The notes below the pieces were generated by a model. That model had not been told where the DNA came from, ran no database searches, and saw only the letters and a list, made by a program, of their open reading frames with translations. From assembly GCA_009693235.1 (NCBI GenBank), contig SHXR01000011.1, forward strand, positions 1-64,000: a DNA stretch of 64,000 nt, given 5' to 3'. The DNA is from Betaproteobacteria bacterium (GTDB lineage: Bacteria; Pseudomonadota; Gammaproteobacteria; Burkholderiales; SG8-39). Shown here piece by piece: positions 8,095-16,890 of the stretch. The position numbers were made by a program, and so were the translations under genes. How positions within the stretch are numbered: position 1 is the first letter of the stretch; each line of letters opens with the position of its first letter.

Positions 8095-8385
8095 ATGGCC
8101 AAAGCCTACTGGGTTGGAACCTATCGCTCGATCTCGAATCCTGACGCGCTTGCCGCCTATGCCAAGCTCGCCGGCCCAGCTATTCAGGCAGGCGGCGGAC
8201 GTTTTATCGTGCGTGGCACGCCCTCGCAGGTCTATGAAGCAGGCATCAATCAGCGGGTCGTCGTGATCGAATTCGATAGCGTACAAAAAGCGACGGCCGC
8301 CCACGACAGCCCAGGCTACCAAGCGGCGCTGAAAGAACTCGGCAGCGGTGCGGTGCGCGATATTCGGATCGTCGAAGGTCTTTGA
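8095..8385 (+). CDS. DUF1330 family protein
   Basis: A 96-residue protein of the dimeric ferredoxin-like (alpha-beta barrel) DUF1330 family: AYWVGTYRSISNPDALAAYA at the N-terminus, GGGRFIVRG in the middle and VVIEFDS followed by SPGYQ near the end. Family members are small cytoplasmic proteins of unknown function, often near catabolic genes. The ATG at 8095 has TTGGAG upstream. A hairpin follows the stop. Confidence 0.85.
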   Translation: MAKAYWVGTYRSISNPDALAAYAKLAGPAIQAGGGRFIVRGTPSQVYEAGINQRVVVIEFDSVQKATAAHDSPGYQAALKELGSGAVRDIRIVEGL

Positions 8386-8395
8386 TTCCAGCGAA

Positions 8396-8423
8396 CGGTG
8401 TGAGGCCCCTCGGCTTCACACCG
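8396..8423 (+). terminator. Hairpin after the DUF1330 gene
   Basis: CGGTGTGA (8396-8403) pairs perfectly with TCACACCG (8416-8423) over a 12-base loop. It starts 10 bases after the stop. There is no T-run behind it, so it may be an RNA-stabilising or Rho-assisted site rather than a classical terminator. Confidence 0.45.
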
Positions 8424-8432
8424 CGGCGCTGC

Positions 8433-8484
8433 ATTCCTTAGGGAAACGCCGATTAAGCTATCCCGCGTAATCAGTGATTCCTTA
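8433..8484 (-). repeat. Dispersed hairpin repeat, copy 2 (short form)
   Basis: Read on the minus strand it gives CTGATTA, the spacer CGCGGGATAGCT and TAATCGGCGTTTCC, matching the core of copies 1 and 3. The left hairpin of copy 1 is missing: GGAATCACTGA is joined directly to the core. ATTCCTTA flanks it on both sides (8433-8440 and 8477-8484), which may be a duplication made on insertion. The last bases include the TAA stop of the LpxR-like gene. Confidence 0.6.
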
Positions 8485-9575
8485 GTAACGGTATTCGACA
8501 CTGAACGACCCGAACGCCTGCGCTGAGAGTTGTCCCACGAACTCACGGCTGCGCCACACATGGCTATAGGAAAACCGAATGGCGCGCCAATCGATGACCA
8601 CGCCAATTTGCACGTCACCGACCAGATCCTTACGCTCCGCCGAGCGGCTATCACGGAACGTGTTGCCATCCAGAAACAGGTTTCGTGCAACCACTCTGCC
8701 ATCGACGCCGGCAAAGACATACCACCCGAAGGGACCCGTCCCCTTTGAATAGTCGGAACCCGCCCCACCCGGCAGCACCCGCGGCGGGCCGAAATCATCA
8801 GGAAGGTTCTTACCAAAACGCAACAGACCACCAACGTTGCCGTAAATGTAGATATTCCCCAGCGCGCTGCCGTAATGCGGTGCAACGTCGAAGCCATAGC
8901 CCGACGAGGACTCGGCCCGCCAATGCGCTGTGACCGTTGATAAAAGCTTTGCAGGGTGAGTTCATTGCCAATCTGATAATTCCAACCCATCGCCCGTGGA
9001 TAGCCATAGGCATCGTGAATGAAGTGCTGCATCTCATCCGTTTGCGACGCCGGGCCGACCACGCCGATGCTGAGGAACAACTGATCAAGGGTGGTATTTT
9101 TTCTGGCGATGGCCCCAAACGTGCCGTGCAACCAACCGGCATAGGGGCGATCGGCTGGGTCTGGATTCGTGCGCTTAAGACGATACGGCGTATAGATCGC
9201 CTGCGTCAGACTGAAAGCCCACCGCGCATCTGAACGGCATTCGATGAACGGCAGCCGTTGCATCAGCCGATCATCACATGCACGGGTGGCATCCTCGCCG
9301 CCAATCCAACCAAACCGCCCACCGTGGGTGTAGTAACGATCGGTATGGGCAACCGAATCGTTCTCCATGACGTAGTTGACCGTGCCATCCGCCGCGCGCG
9401 CGGTGATCGACGTCAAGTGGCCCATGACCACGGCACCGACGACATAGCCGGTCCGCCACAGCACACGCCACAGCATACGGCCCAGCGGAAGAGACAAAAA
9501 TACGCGCGCAATGTCAAGCGTCGTGACACACGACTCACTGGCAAGGCGGACACTGTAAATCTTATGCCCTTGCAT
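8482..9575 (-). CDS. LpxR-like lipid A deacylase, DUF2219 (one-base frameshift at 8916-8918)
   Basis: Outer-membrane beta-barrel family that removes the 3'-acyloxyacyl chain of lipid A. After a long hydrophobic N-terminus, NYVMENDSVAHTDRYYTHGG and PADRPYAGWL are typical of the family. The frame then slips in a GGG run (8916-8918); SSSGYGFDVAPHYGSALGN, LLRFGKNLPDDFGP, FAGVDGRVVARNLFLDGNTF and a C-terminal FSVEYRY follow in the second frame. The terminal aromatic residue is typical of outer-membrane barrels. ATG 9575 has AAAGGAAGG upstream, giving an unusually long signal region; an internal ATG at 9476 would give a shorter one. Adding one G restores the gene, so a base-calling error is likely. 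Confidence 0.75.
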
Positions 9576-9798
9576 GCACATCCTTCCTTTACCGAGCGAA
9601 GACTTGTGTTAGGGGGGGGTGTTCGCAGGCTAGCGCATCCAACGTCGGTTGCGTGATGAAGTCGCGGCCCATGCACATGTTTAACTGTTGTGCCAATACG
9701 TTGCAGACATCGCACGGCAAGACAGTGCTGCAACGACTGCAACGCACGTGTGGATGGCCGGCGTGGCGGGACGCCGCCAGCGACTGACACGCAACGCT
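9576..9798. other. Intergenic stretch with an eight-G tract
   Basis: No gene seen. Eight consecutive G at 9612-9619 lie about 40 bases upstream of the LpxR-like start, in its likely promoter region. They could vary in length by slippage. Confidence 0.4.
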
Positions 9799-11166
9799 CT
9801 AATTCGTGGACGTTCGCCCCGGTCGCAAGCGCCAAAACATCACGCTAAAGAGGAAGAGGCAAATACCCAGCGCGCCGAACGTGCGCTGAATGCCGACCGT
9901 GCTGGCATCCGTGCCACACAGCGCCTCGAAGAGCCAGGTGATGCCGGCTGCGCCGACCACAAACCCGATGAGTCGCGTGACACTCACCAGGCTACCGGCG
10001 ACGCCCCGATCAGCAACCGGCAACGCCGAGGTCGTCGCATCGGCATAGCCGATCTGAAATATTCCGAGGCCACTCCCACTCACGAACATGGTGAACGCCA
10101 CCGCGGTCAAGGTCGGTGCATAACACGCATAGGCCAGCAACAGGAGCCCCAGCGCTGCCACGGTAAGCCCGCACCGCATCAGGGTATGTGAGGCGATGCG
10201 CTGCAGGATGCCACCGCTTGCGAGACTGGCCAGAATTGAACCGGCGGGAAATACCGCGAGCGTCAATCCGGTCGATAGCGTCGTGTAGCCGGGCTGCGCA
10301 GCAAGCAGATAAGGCAGCAACAACAGGATGGAGAAGCAACATAGATAAATCGTGATCGATGCAATCTGCATGCCGCTGAAGAATTGATCATTGAAATGCC
10401 GCATATCGAGTATCGGTTGGTCCACGCGGCGTTCATGTCTGACCAATGCAACGGTACTGGCGACGGCGGCGCCTAGCAGCGCGACACCGATCCACAACGC
10501 GACTTCCGGTCGGCGTGCCATGCTCATGAATAGAATTAGACAGGTGAGAGCAATGGTTAGCAACGCCGCACCGGCGATATCGAAGCGCGGTCGCGTCACC
10601 CGGACAACCACCGGCTCGGGCAACCAGATCGACAACACTAACGCCAACACTGCGATCGGCACGCGCATCCAAAATACGCCTGGCCAACCGATGAGATCGA
10701 CGATCCAACCGCCCGCAATCGGGCCCAGTGCACCACCTATCCCGGTACAGACGAGGTAGATGGACAACATGCGCCGTTTCTGTGCGGGCGGAAAGAACAA
10801 GGTTGCCAAGGCCGGGCCGCATGCCATCGCCAGTCCGACCGCCACCCCCTGCACGGCACGCCAACCGACCAGCGCTGCATAGGTCGGCGCGAAGCCGCAG
10901 GCAAGATGGGCAGCCGCGCAGGCGAGCATGCCCCATCGAAAGACCCGCCGATGACCGAACAGATCGCCAATTTTTCCAAACGCAATCGTAAGGCTCGATT
11001 GCGCGATGATGTAGGAAATGACGATCCACTGAATGTCGGTGATGGCGATCGCAAACGAGTCGGTGATCGCCGGAAACGCAACATTGACCGCGCTGTCGAG
11101 TGGCCCAATCAGATTGCCTAGGCACACGACGAGCAAACCAAACCGGATCGCGGCCTTCGTGGGCAT
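9799..11166 (-). CDS. MFS transporter, DHA2 (14-helix) drug/proton antiporter type
   Basis: The 455-residue protein is an inner-membrane secondary transporter. Visible: the helix 1 pattern LDSAVNVAFPAI, the loop 2-3 motif GKIGDLFGHRRVF (motif A) and QGVAVGLAMACGPALA in helix 5 (motif C-like). Roughly 14 hydrophobic segments fit the DHA2 family. The substrate is not predictable. It follows the MmgE/PrpD gene on the same strand by 22 bases, so it may import or export a compound handled by that enzyme. Confidence 0.8.
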   Translation of the reverse strand: MPTKAAIRFGLLVVCLGNLIGPLDSAVNVAFPAITDSFAIAITDIQWIVISYIIAQSSLTIAFGKIGDLFGHRRVFRWGMLACAAAHLACGFAPTYAALVGWRAVQGVAVGLAMACGPALATLFFPPAQKRRMLSIYLVCTGIGGALGPIAGGWIVDLIGWPGVFWMRVPIAVLALVLSIWLPEPVVVRVTRPRFDIAGAALLTIALTCLILFMSMARRPEVALWIGVALLGAAVASTVALVRHERRVDQPILDMRHFNDQFFSGMQIASITIYLCCFSILLLLPYLLAAQPGYTTLSTGLTLAVFPAGSILASLASGGILQRIASHTLMRCGLTVAALGLLLLAYACYAPTLTAVAFTMFVSGSGLGIFQIGYADATTSALPVADRGVAGSLVSVTRLIGFVVGAAGITWLFEALCGTDASTVGIQRTFGALGICLFLFSVMFWRLRPGRTSTN

Positions 11167-11188
11167 GGCAGCAGCCTTCGAAGTCGCA

Positions 11189-12538
11189 TTAGACGCGCAA
11201 GAGGTCGGTCAAGGATCGCACGGAAGGCAGTGCCTCGATGCCGTACACCGCCTCGATGATGCGACCAAGGCGCTCGGCCGGCAGTCGGATGGGTGCGTAG
11301 GTCATGAATTTTTGTTCTATTTGCGTACGGGTCAGGGGTCGCTCCGGGACGCCGCGCGGATGCATGCAACGCATCGGCAGCACACGACCGTCTTTGAGTT
11401 CGATATCCGCAAGCGTTTGCGATCCGCTCAGTTCCGGATCATGGCGCACCACCACCTGTTCTGCAGCGAAGCGGCGCAGCAGCGGATCGTCGTAGCGGCC
11501 CGGTTCAAATTGCTGGAGCGTCAATGCCCGATCGTGCAGGATCACCGCCACCGCATAGTGGGCTGACAGCAAGGCCTCAAATTTCCCCTTGTAGGTGCCA
11601 AATCCACCATGCATATCGAACGGCACTTTGCTCACCGCCAGCCGCACCTGTTTGACCGCGCGCGGATCGATATCGTGTTGTTCGATCAGATCAAACATCG
11701 CCGTCACGGTGCCTTGGATGTTGGTCGCGGCCGGCCATGGACGCAATGAGAGCTGCTCCATTTCCCAGCGCGTTCCCAATCCACCCAACGCGAGATCAAC
11801 ACGACCGCCATTCACATAGGTGTTGTAGAGCCCGCCATCTGCGGCGGTGAGAAACTCGCGCGTCGCGACAAATTTCTGTTCGGCCAAGAGCGCGGCCATG
11901 AGTCCTGACAACGCGCCGCGGCATTGATGAAACTTCACCGTGGGCGTGCCCCAGGCAGCAAACGTTCCCGCCGCCTGACTGCCGGCCAAGCCGAATGCGC
12001 GCGCCATAGTGTCTGCGTCAAAACGGAGTAACCGCCCCACTGCTGCCGCAGCGCCAAACGGCCCCAGCACGCCGGGACCATGCCAACCCCTTTTCCGAAA
12101 CACCGGATAGTCGAGACCGATGCCGATGCGCGTTGCGATTTCGCAGCCGGCGATGATCGCCGCCAGCAACTCACGCCCCGACAGTCCATCGCGTTCTGCG
12201 ATCACCAGCGCCGGCGGCAGAATTTCCGGCATGACATGGGTGAGCGTGGCATGATGGGTATCGCACATCGTCACTGCGGTGACGAGAAAACCATTGAGCA
12301 AGGTCGCACCAGCCAGCGACAAACTACCACCACCGATGACAGTCGATTCCTGCGATTGCGCAAGCGCGCCGGCGAACGCCGCAATCTGTGGTGTTTCCTC
12401 GCCAAGGTGACCGGCCAATGCGCAGGCCAGTGCATCGAGCAGGTAGCCCTTGGCCGATTCGCGGATCCCGGCTGGGACGGTATCGAGATCAAGTGCTGCG
12501 GCAAATGCGGCTAGCGTCTGGGTGGCTTCTTGTGGCAT
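11189..12538 (-). CDS. MmgE/PrpD family protein
   Basis: A 449-residue member of the 2-methylcitrate dehydratase / cis-aconitate decarboxylase superfamily. Visible: LDALACALAGHLGEETP, DTHHATLTHVMPEILPPAL (with the conserved DTHH-type stretch), GLAGSQAAGTFAAWGT and KFHQCRGALSGLMAALLA. The reaction of this subgroup is unknown; it lacks prpB/prpC neighbours, so it is probably not in the methylcitrate cycle. Start at ATG 12538, with AAGGAG upstream. It is divergent from the HpaB-like gene, and both likely share the 160-base control region. Confidence 0.85.
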   Translation of the reverse strand: MPQEATQTLAAFAAALDLDTVPAGIRESAKGYLLDALACALAGHLGEETPQIAAFAGALAQSQESTVIGGGSLSLAGATLLNGFLVTAVTMCDTHHATLTHVMPEILPPALVIAERDGLSGRELLAAIIAGCEIATRIGIGLDYPVFRKRGWHGPGVLGPFGAAAAVGRLLRFDADTMARAFGLAGSQAAGTFAAWGTPTVKFHQCRGALSGLMAALLAEQKFVATREFLTAADGGLYNTYVNGGRVDLALGGLGTRWEMEQLSLRPWPAATNIQGTVTAMFDLIEQHDIDPRAVKQVRLAVSKVPFDMHGGFGTYKGKFEALLSAHYAVAVILHDRALTLQQFEPGRYDDPLLRRFAAEQVVVRHDPELSGSQTLADIELKDGRVLPMRCMHPRGVPERPLTRTQIEQKFMTYAPIRLPAERLGRIIEAVYGIEALPSVRSLTDLLRV

Positions 12539-12698
12539 GGAGGGCTCCTTTCCCGGAAGGTTATCACTCGGTGGCCTTGCAGCTCCATTGCCTATCGAAT
12601 GCGGCAGTACGTTACGGCGTATCGAGTGGCCATCGCCCGTGCCGCGTCTTCGGCTAGTATCGGGCGCTTCCAACGCATCGCGGCAACCAAAGCAGGCT

Positions 12699-14201
12699 AT
12701 GACCGACACATTGCTAAACGGCGCGCAGTATCTTGACAGTCTGCGGGACGGCCGGCAGATCTATGTGAATGGCGAGCACATCAAGGATGTCACTACGCAC
12801 GCCACGACACGGAACGCCGCGCGCTCGATTGCCCGCTTATACGATTCGCTGCACGATCCAGCCACGCGCGATCGGCTGACGATGGTCGATCGCCATGGCA
12901 TTCGCACGCACCGCTTCTTCACCGCGAGCTACACCGCCCAAGAATTGCTGGCGGCACGGGAGGCGATTACCACCTGGGCGCGGATGTCGTATGGCTTCAT
13001 GGGGCGAACGCCTGACTACAAAGCCGCATTTATGGCCACCCTCGGCGCCATGCCTGAGTTCTACGCGCCGTTTACCAACAACGCGCTCGCCTGGTACAAG
13101 CGTTATGCCGCCAAAGGTCTCTTCCTGAATCATGTGCTGGTGAATCCACCGGTCGATCGCAACAAACCGGTGCATGAGGTGGGCGATGTGTTCGTCCATG
13201 TCGTCCGTGAGACCGATGGCGGGATCATCGTGAGCGGCGCCAAGATGCTGGCGACCGGCTCCGCCCTCACCCATGCGACCTTCGTCGCCCAAAATAGCGC
13301 GGTGCAATTGGAGAAAGGCAAGGCGGAAGACTTTGCGCTGGTCTTCATTGCGCCCATGGACACCCCCGGCTGCAAACTGATCTGCCGGCCCTCGTATGAA
13401 ATGGCGGCACGCAGCCCCTTCGATCATCCCTTGTCCAGCCGCTTTGATGAAAATGACGCGGTCATCATTTTCGATAACGCGTTTATCGCCTGGGAGAATG
13501 TATTCGTCTATCGCGACATCGAGAAAGCAAAGCGGCTCTATGCGGCGTCCGGCTTCATGAACCGCTACAACCTGCAAGGAGGCACGCGCCTTGGCGTCAA
13601 GCTCGATCTCATGTGCGGGCTGCTGGCGAAAGGCCTGGCGTCGAACGGAACGGATGATTTTCGCGGCACGCAGGCCGCCTTGGGCGAGGTCATCGCCTGG
13701 CGCAATCTGATCTGGGCACTCACCGCGGCGATGTGCCTCGATCCGCAGGCCGGTCCCGGTGGCTCAGTGATGCCGAAGCTGGAATATGCGTCCACGGTAC
13801 GCCTCTTCTCGACGATGGCTTGGCCACGGGTGAAAGAAATTTTCGAGACGATTCTCGGTGGCTCACCGATCGTGACGCCGTCCAGTTACAAGGATTTTCA
13901 GAACGCCGAAATTCGCCCGCTGCTCGACCAGTATTACCGTGGCTCCGACAGCTCGGCTGAACAGCGGGTCAAGCTGTTCAAGCTGATCTGGGATGCCATC
14001 GGCACCGAGTTCGGTGGGCGCCATGAAATCTACGAGCGCAACTATTCCGGCAATCATGAGCAAATGCGGCTCGATACGCTCACCTTCGCCAAGCAGCGCG
14101 GCATCATGGATGCTTGTACCCAACTCGCCGAACAGTGCCTGGGTGACTACGATTTGCAGGGCTGGAAGGATTCGACCTGGACATTCCATGCTGACATCTA
14201 A
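12699..14201 (+). CDS. HpaB-family FADH2-dependent aromatic monooxygenase
   Basis: A 500-residue protein of the 4-hydroxyphenylacetate 3-monooxygenase / 4-hydroxybutyryl-CoA dehydratase family. It has the acyl-CoA dehydrogenase-like fold, with the N-terminal YLDSLRDGRQIYVNGEHI, SYGFMGRTPDYK, KMLATGSALTHATFV and a C-terminal half with WRNLIWALTAAM and IVTPSSYKDF. These fit the two-component phenol hydroxylases that use reduced FAD from a separate reductase. No HpaC-type reductase is in the window. The exact phenolic substrate is unknown. It is followed by an MFS transporter. Confidence 0.85.
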   Translation: MTDTLLNGAQYLDSLRDGRQIYVNGEHIKDVTTHATTRNAARSIARLYDSLHDPATRDRLTMVDRHGIRTHRFFTASYTAQELLAAREAITTWARMSYGFMGRTPDYKAAFMATLGAMPEFYAPFTNNALAWYKRYAAKGLFLNHVLVNPPVDRNKPVHEVGDVFVHVVRETDGGIIVSGAKMLATGSALTHATFVAQNSAVQLEKGKAEDFALVFIAPMDTPGCKLICRPSYEMAARSPFDHPLSSRFDENDAVIIFDNAFIAWENVFVYRDIEKAKRLYAASGFMNRYNLQGGTRLGVKLDLMCGLLAKGLASNGTDDFRGTQAALGEVIAWRNLIWALTAAMCLDPQAGPGGSVMPKLEYASTVRLFSTMAWPRVKEIFETILGGSPIVTPSSYKDFQNAEIRPLLDQYYRGSDSSAEQRVKLFKLIWDAIGTEFGGRHEIYERNYSGNHEQMRLDTLTFAKQRGIMDACTQLAEQCLGDYDLQGWKDSTWTFHADI

Positions 14202-14219
14202 GGACTGGACGAGCGTAGG

Positions 14220-15485
14220 GTGGCACAGCCCTCATTCGCCATCGCGAACGAGCAACTATTCCGTTGGCAGCATGCATTGAACACGCCCCGTCGCACCCCC
14301 GACTCGCGGTTCCTGGCCTCGCTTGCCGCGATCGCCTTCATTGGTCCGCTCGCGATTCATCTCTTTCTGCCGGTCTTACCGGAAGTGCAGAAGGCATTCT
14401 ACATGTCCGCGGCCCTGACCGGGGCCATGTTCAGCGTGACCCTCATGATGGTGGCCTGCTCGACGCTGGTGTATGGATCGCTTTCCGATCGCTATGGCCG
14501 CCGTCCGGTGCTCCTGGTAGGCCTTATCCTCTTCGTATTAGGTAGCGCGCTGTCATCGATCGCAACTTCGCCTACCGGCTTGATCATCGGCCGCGTGCTG
14601 CAAGCAATCGGCGCCGGTGCGCCGGCATCGCTTAGCCGCGCCATTGCCAGCGACGCCTATGGATCCGAGCAACTGGTCAAAGTCCTCGCCTATCTCACCA
14701 TGGCATACACCCTTGGGCCCATGTTTGCCCCGTCGGTGAGCGGCCAATTGATCGATACGTTCGGCTGGCGGAGCACGTTCTGGTTCGCACTTGCCATGGG
14801 CGTCATCATCTCGTATGGCGCTTGGCGCTACCTCTATGAAACACGGGCCGCGGTGAAATCGACCTTCAGCGTCACTACACTCCTCGCCGGGTACCTCACC
14901 CTGCTCAAACAACCGCGCTTTTGCGGCTATGTCTTCCAGACCGGGTTCTCGACGGCGACCTTCATGGCCACTATTACCGCCGCATCGTTCTTGATGCAAG
15001 ATTACCTGAACCGCCCGGCGAGCGAATACGGTCTTTACTTCATGATGCTGCCGCTCGGATTGTTTCTGGGCAATTTTGTGGCGAGTCGATTGAGCGGGCG
15101 CGTTGCGATTGACCTAATGGTCCTCGCCGGATCGGTCTTGATGGCCTGCAGCGTTGCCGCACAGGCGGCCATCATGTTGTGGGGGACACTCACGCCGCTC
15201 GTGATCTTCATTCCCTGTGCGGTTCTTACCTTCGCGCAGGGCATAGCGATGCCCAACGGACAAACCGGCGCCATGCGTCTGGCGAGAAATGCAGCCGGCA
15301 CAGCGGCCGGACTCGGGGTGTTCTGTCAATCTTTCCTCGGTGCCCTGGGCGCCCAGACCTATGCGTTGCTCGCCAACGGCACACCCAATCCGATGGTCAT
15401 TACCATCACCGCCTTTGCGCTCCTTACTCTCATCGCGGGTGCGGTTCCGTATGCATTGCGGCCTGCAGACCATGAGAGCAGGTAG
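14220..15485 (+). CDS. MFS transporter, Bcr/CflA-like (12-helix)
   Basis: A 421-residue inner-membrane transporter. FLPVLPEVQKAF in helix 1, YGSLSDRYGRRPVLL (motif A) and GRVLQAIGAGAPASLSRAI in helix 4 are typical of the Bcr/CflA drug-efflux branch. The start is uncertain: the GTG at 14220 has a poor ribosome site and yields a 30-residue cytoplasmic lead. It lies 18 bases after the HpaB-like gene and is probably co-transcribed, so it may handle that enzyme's substrate or product. Confidence 0.8.
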   Translation: MAQPSFAIANEQLFRWQHALNTPRRTPDSRFLASLAAIAFIGPLAIHLFLPVLPEVQKAFYMSAALTGAMFSVTLMMVACSTLVYGSLSDRYGRRPVLLVGLILFVLGSALSSIATSPTGLIIGRVLQAIGAGAPASLSRAIASDAYGSEQLVKVLAYLTMAYTLGPMFAPSVSGQLIDTFGWRSTFWFALAMGVIISYGAWRYLYETRAAVKSTFSVTTLLAGYLTLLKQPRFCGYVFQTGFSTATFMATITAASFLMQDYLNRPASEYGLYFMMLPLGLFLGNFVASRLSGRVAIDLMVLAGSVLMACSVAAQAAIMLWGTLTPLVIFIPCAVLTFAQGIAMPNGQTGAMRLARNAAGTAAGLGVFCQSFLGALGAQTYALLANGTPNPMVITITAFALLTLIAGAVPYALRPADHESR

Positions 15486-15568
15486 CCGGAGCAAGCACGC
15501 CCAATCGCGCGATAATGGCAGCACGACCGACGCGGGCTCGGAGCATTCGGACCCTGGAGAATGAAGAC

Positions 15569-16879
15569 ATGCGCATTGAAGTGATTTGCACCGGCGATGA
15601 GGTGCTCACCGGCAAGATCGTCAATACCAATTTCAACCATATCACGCAGCGACTGGAAGATGTCGGGCTCTCTGTCGTATGGGAGACCACGGTCGGCGAC
15701 GATCGCGGCAATCTGCTGATGGCTTTTCAGCAAGCCGGACAACGCGCCGACGCGGTCATCGTCAACGGCGGCCTCGGTCCGACGGTCGATGATCTCTCGC
15801 AAGAAATCGCCGCACAGGCGGCCGGTGCGGAACTTGCGCTCAACGAATCGTGGCTGCAAACGATGGAAGAGTTCTTCCGCCTGCGCAGCCGCGTCATGCC
15901 GCCCAATAATCGCAAGCAGGCGATGCTGCCCGCCACTGCGGAGGTGCTAGACAATCCGATCGGTACGGCCTGCGGCTTTGCGGTCACGATCGGCAAGGCC
16001 CGCTTTTACTTCACTCCAGGTGTGCCACGCGAACTACGTCGCATGCTGGACGAACAGATCATTCCCCGCCTCCTTGCCAAGAGCGGTTTGCAAACCGCCA
16101 TCTTCCTCAAGCGGTTTCACTCATACGGTCTTGGTGAGTCGCATGTCGACACGATGCTGGATGGCCTTGAAGCCATGGTCCAAGACGGCAGTTTGAAGCT
16201 TGGCTTTCGCGCACACTATCCCCAGCTCGAAACCAAGCTTACCGTGCGGGGCAAGGACATGACCGATATTCGCGCCAAACTCGCCCCGGTCGAAGCCGAA
16301 GTACGCAAGCGCCTTGGTAATTTCATTCTCGCCGAAGATGACCAAACCCTCGAACGCGTTCTGCTCGACGCCTTGGCGGCGAGCCAATCATCGTTGACCC
16401 TGGTCGAGACCTTTACCAGTGGCCAGATGGTGGGACGTCTCCTGCATCAACCCGGCGCCGCAGCGCTCATTCGACAGGGCATCGTCGCACTCGATCACCA
16501 ACAGCTTTGTACCGCCGTCGGTTTGGCGCCCAATGCCCTTGCGGCGGGAATCACCCGGGAGGGCGCCGAAGCGATTGCGCGCGCAGCACGGCAGCACACT
16601 GGCGCCACGCATGCGTTGGCGGTCCTGATCGATCTCGACCAAGGAAGCGATCGCATTGATTTCGGCGGCACCATTTGCCTTGCGATCGCCACGGCGAGCG
16701 AAGTCGTCTCACGCCGCAGTCGCCTCGTGGGTGGGCGCGATTGGGTGCGGCTGGGCGCCGCCGAACTGGGGCTCGATTGTTTGCGTCGCTATCTTCACGG
16801 ACTACCGGTCGTTGAGCGCATCGATTTTGAGAAGGTGGAAATGCAGACGGTGAGCGAGCCTGCTAGGCCCGCCAAATAA
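15569..16879 (+). CDS. CinA-like protein with degenerate NMN-amidase domain
   Basis: The 436-residue protein has the CinA layout: an N-terminal MoaB/Mog-like fold (CTGDEVLTGKIVNTN, NGGLGPTVDD, TPGVPRE) and a C-terminal CinA domain (about residues 285-425). The C-terminal catalytic motifs are altered. The ESCTGG serine loop is ETFTSG, the Y-x-N-E-x-K stretch is LDHQQL, and SGIAGP is LIDLDQ. Nicotinamide-nucleotide amidase activity is therefore unlikely; the N-terminal pyrophosphatase-like domain looks intact. I start at ATG 15569, with GGAGA upstream. It is followed 11 bases later by a Bug receptor. Confidence 0.8.
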   Translation: MRIEVICTGDEVLTGKIVNTNFNHITQRLEDVGLSVVWETTVGDDRGNLLMAFQQAGQRADAVIVNGGLGPTVDDLSQEIAAQAAGAELALNESWLQTMEEFFRLRSRVMPPNNRKQAMLPATAEVLDNPIGTACGFAVTIGKARFYFTPGVPRELRRMLDEQIIPRLLAKSGLQTAIFLKRFHSYGLGESHVDTMLDGLEAMVQDGSLKLGFRAHYPQLETKLTVRGKDMTDIRAKLAPVEAEVRKRLGNFILAEDDQTLERVLLDALAASQSSLTLVETFTSGQMVGRLLHQPGAAALIRQGIVALDHQQLCTAVGLAPNALAAGITREGAEAIARAARQHTGATHALAVLIDLDQGSDRIDFGGTICLAIATASEVVSRRSRLVGGRDWVRLGAAELGLDCLRRYLHGLPVVERIDFEKVEMQTVSEPARPAK

Positions 16880-16890
16880 GGAGACCGCCG

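Noticed and set aside
8396-8423. Strong Rho-independent terminator
   Set aside because: The stem is good but no T-run follows, so only a hairpin is claimed.
12837-13577. A 246-codon minus-strand frame inside the HpaB-like gene
   Set aside because: A shadow frame of a highly biased codon usage; no domain pattern and no ribosome site.
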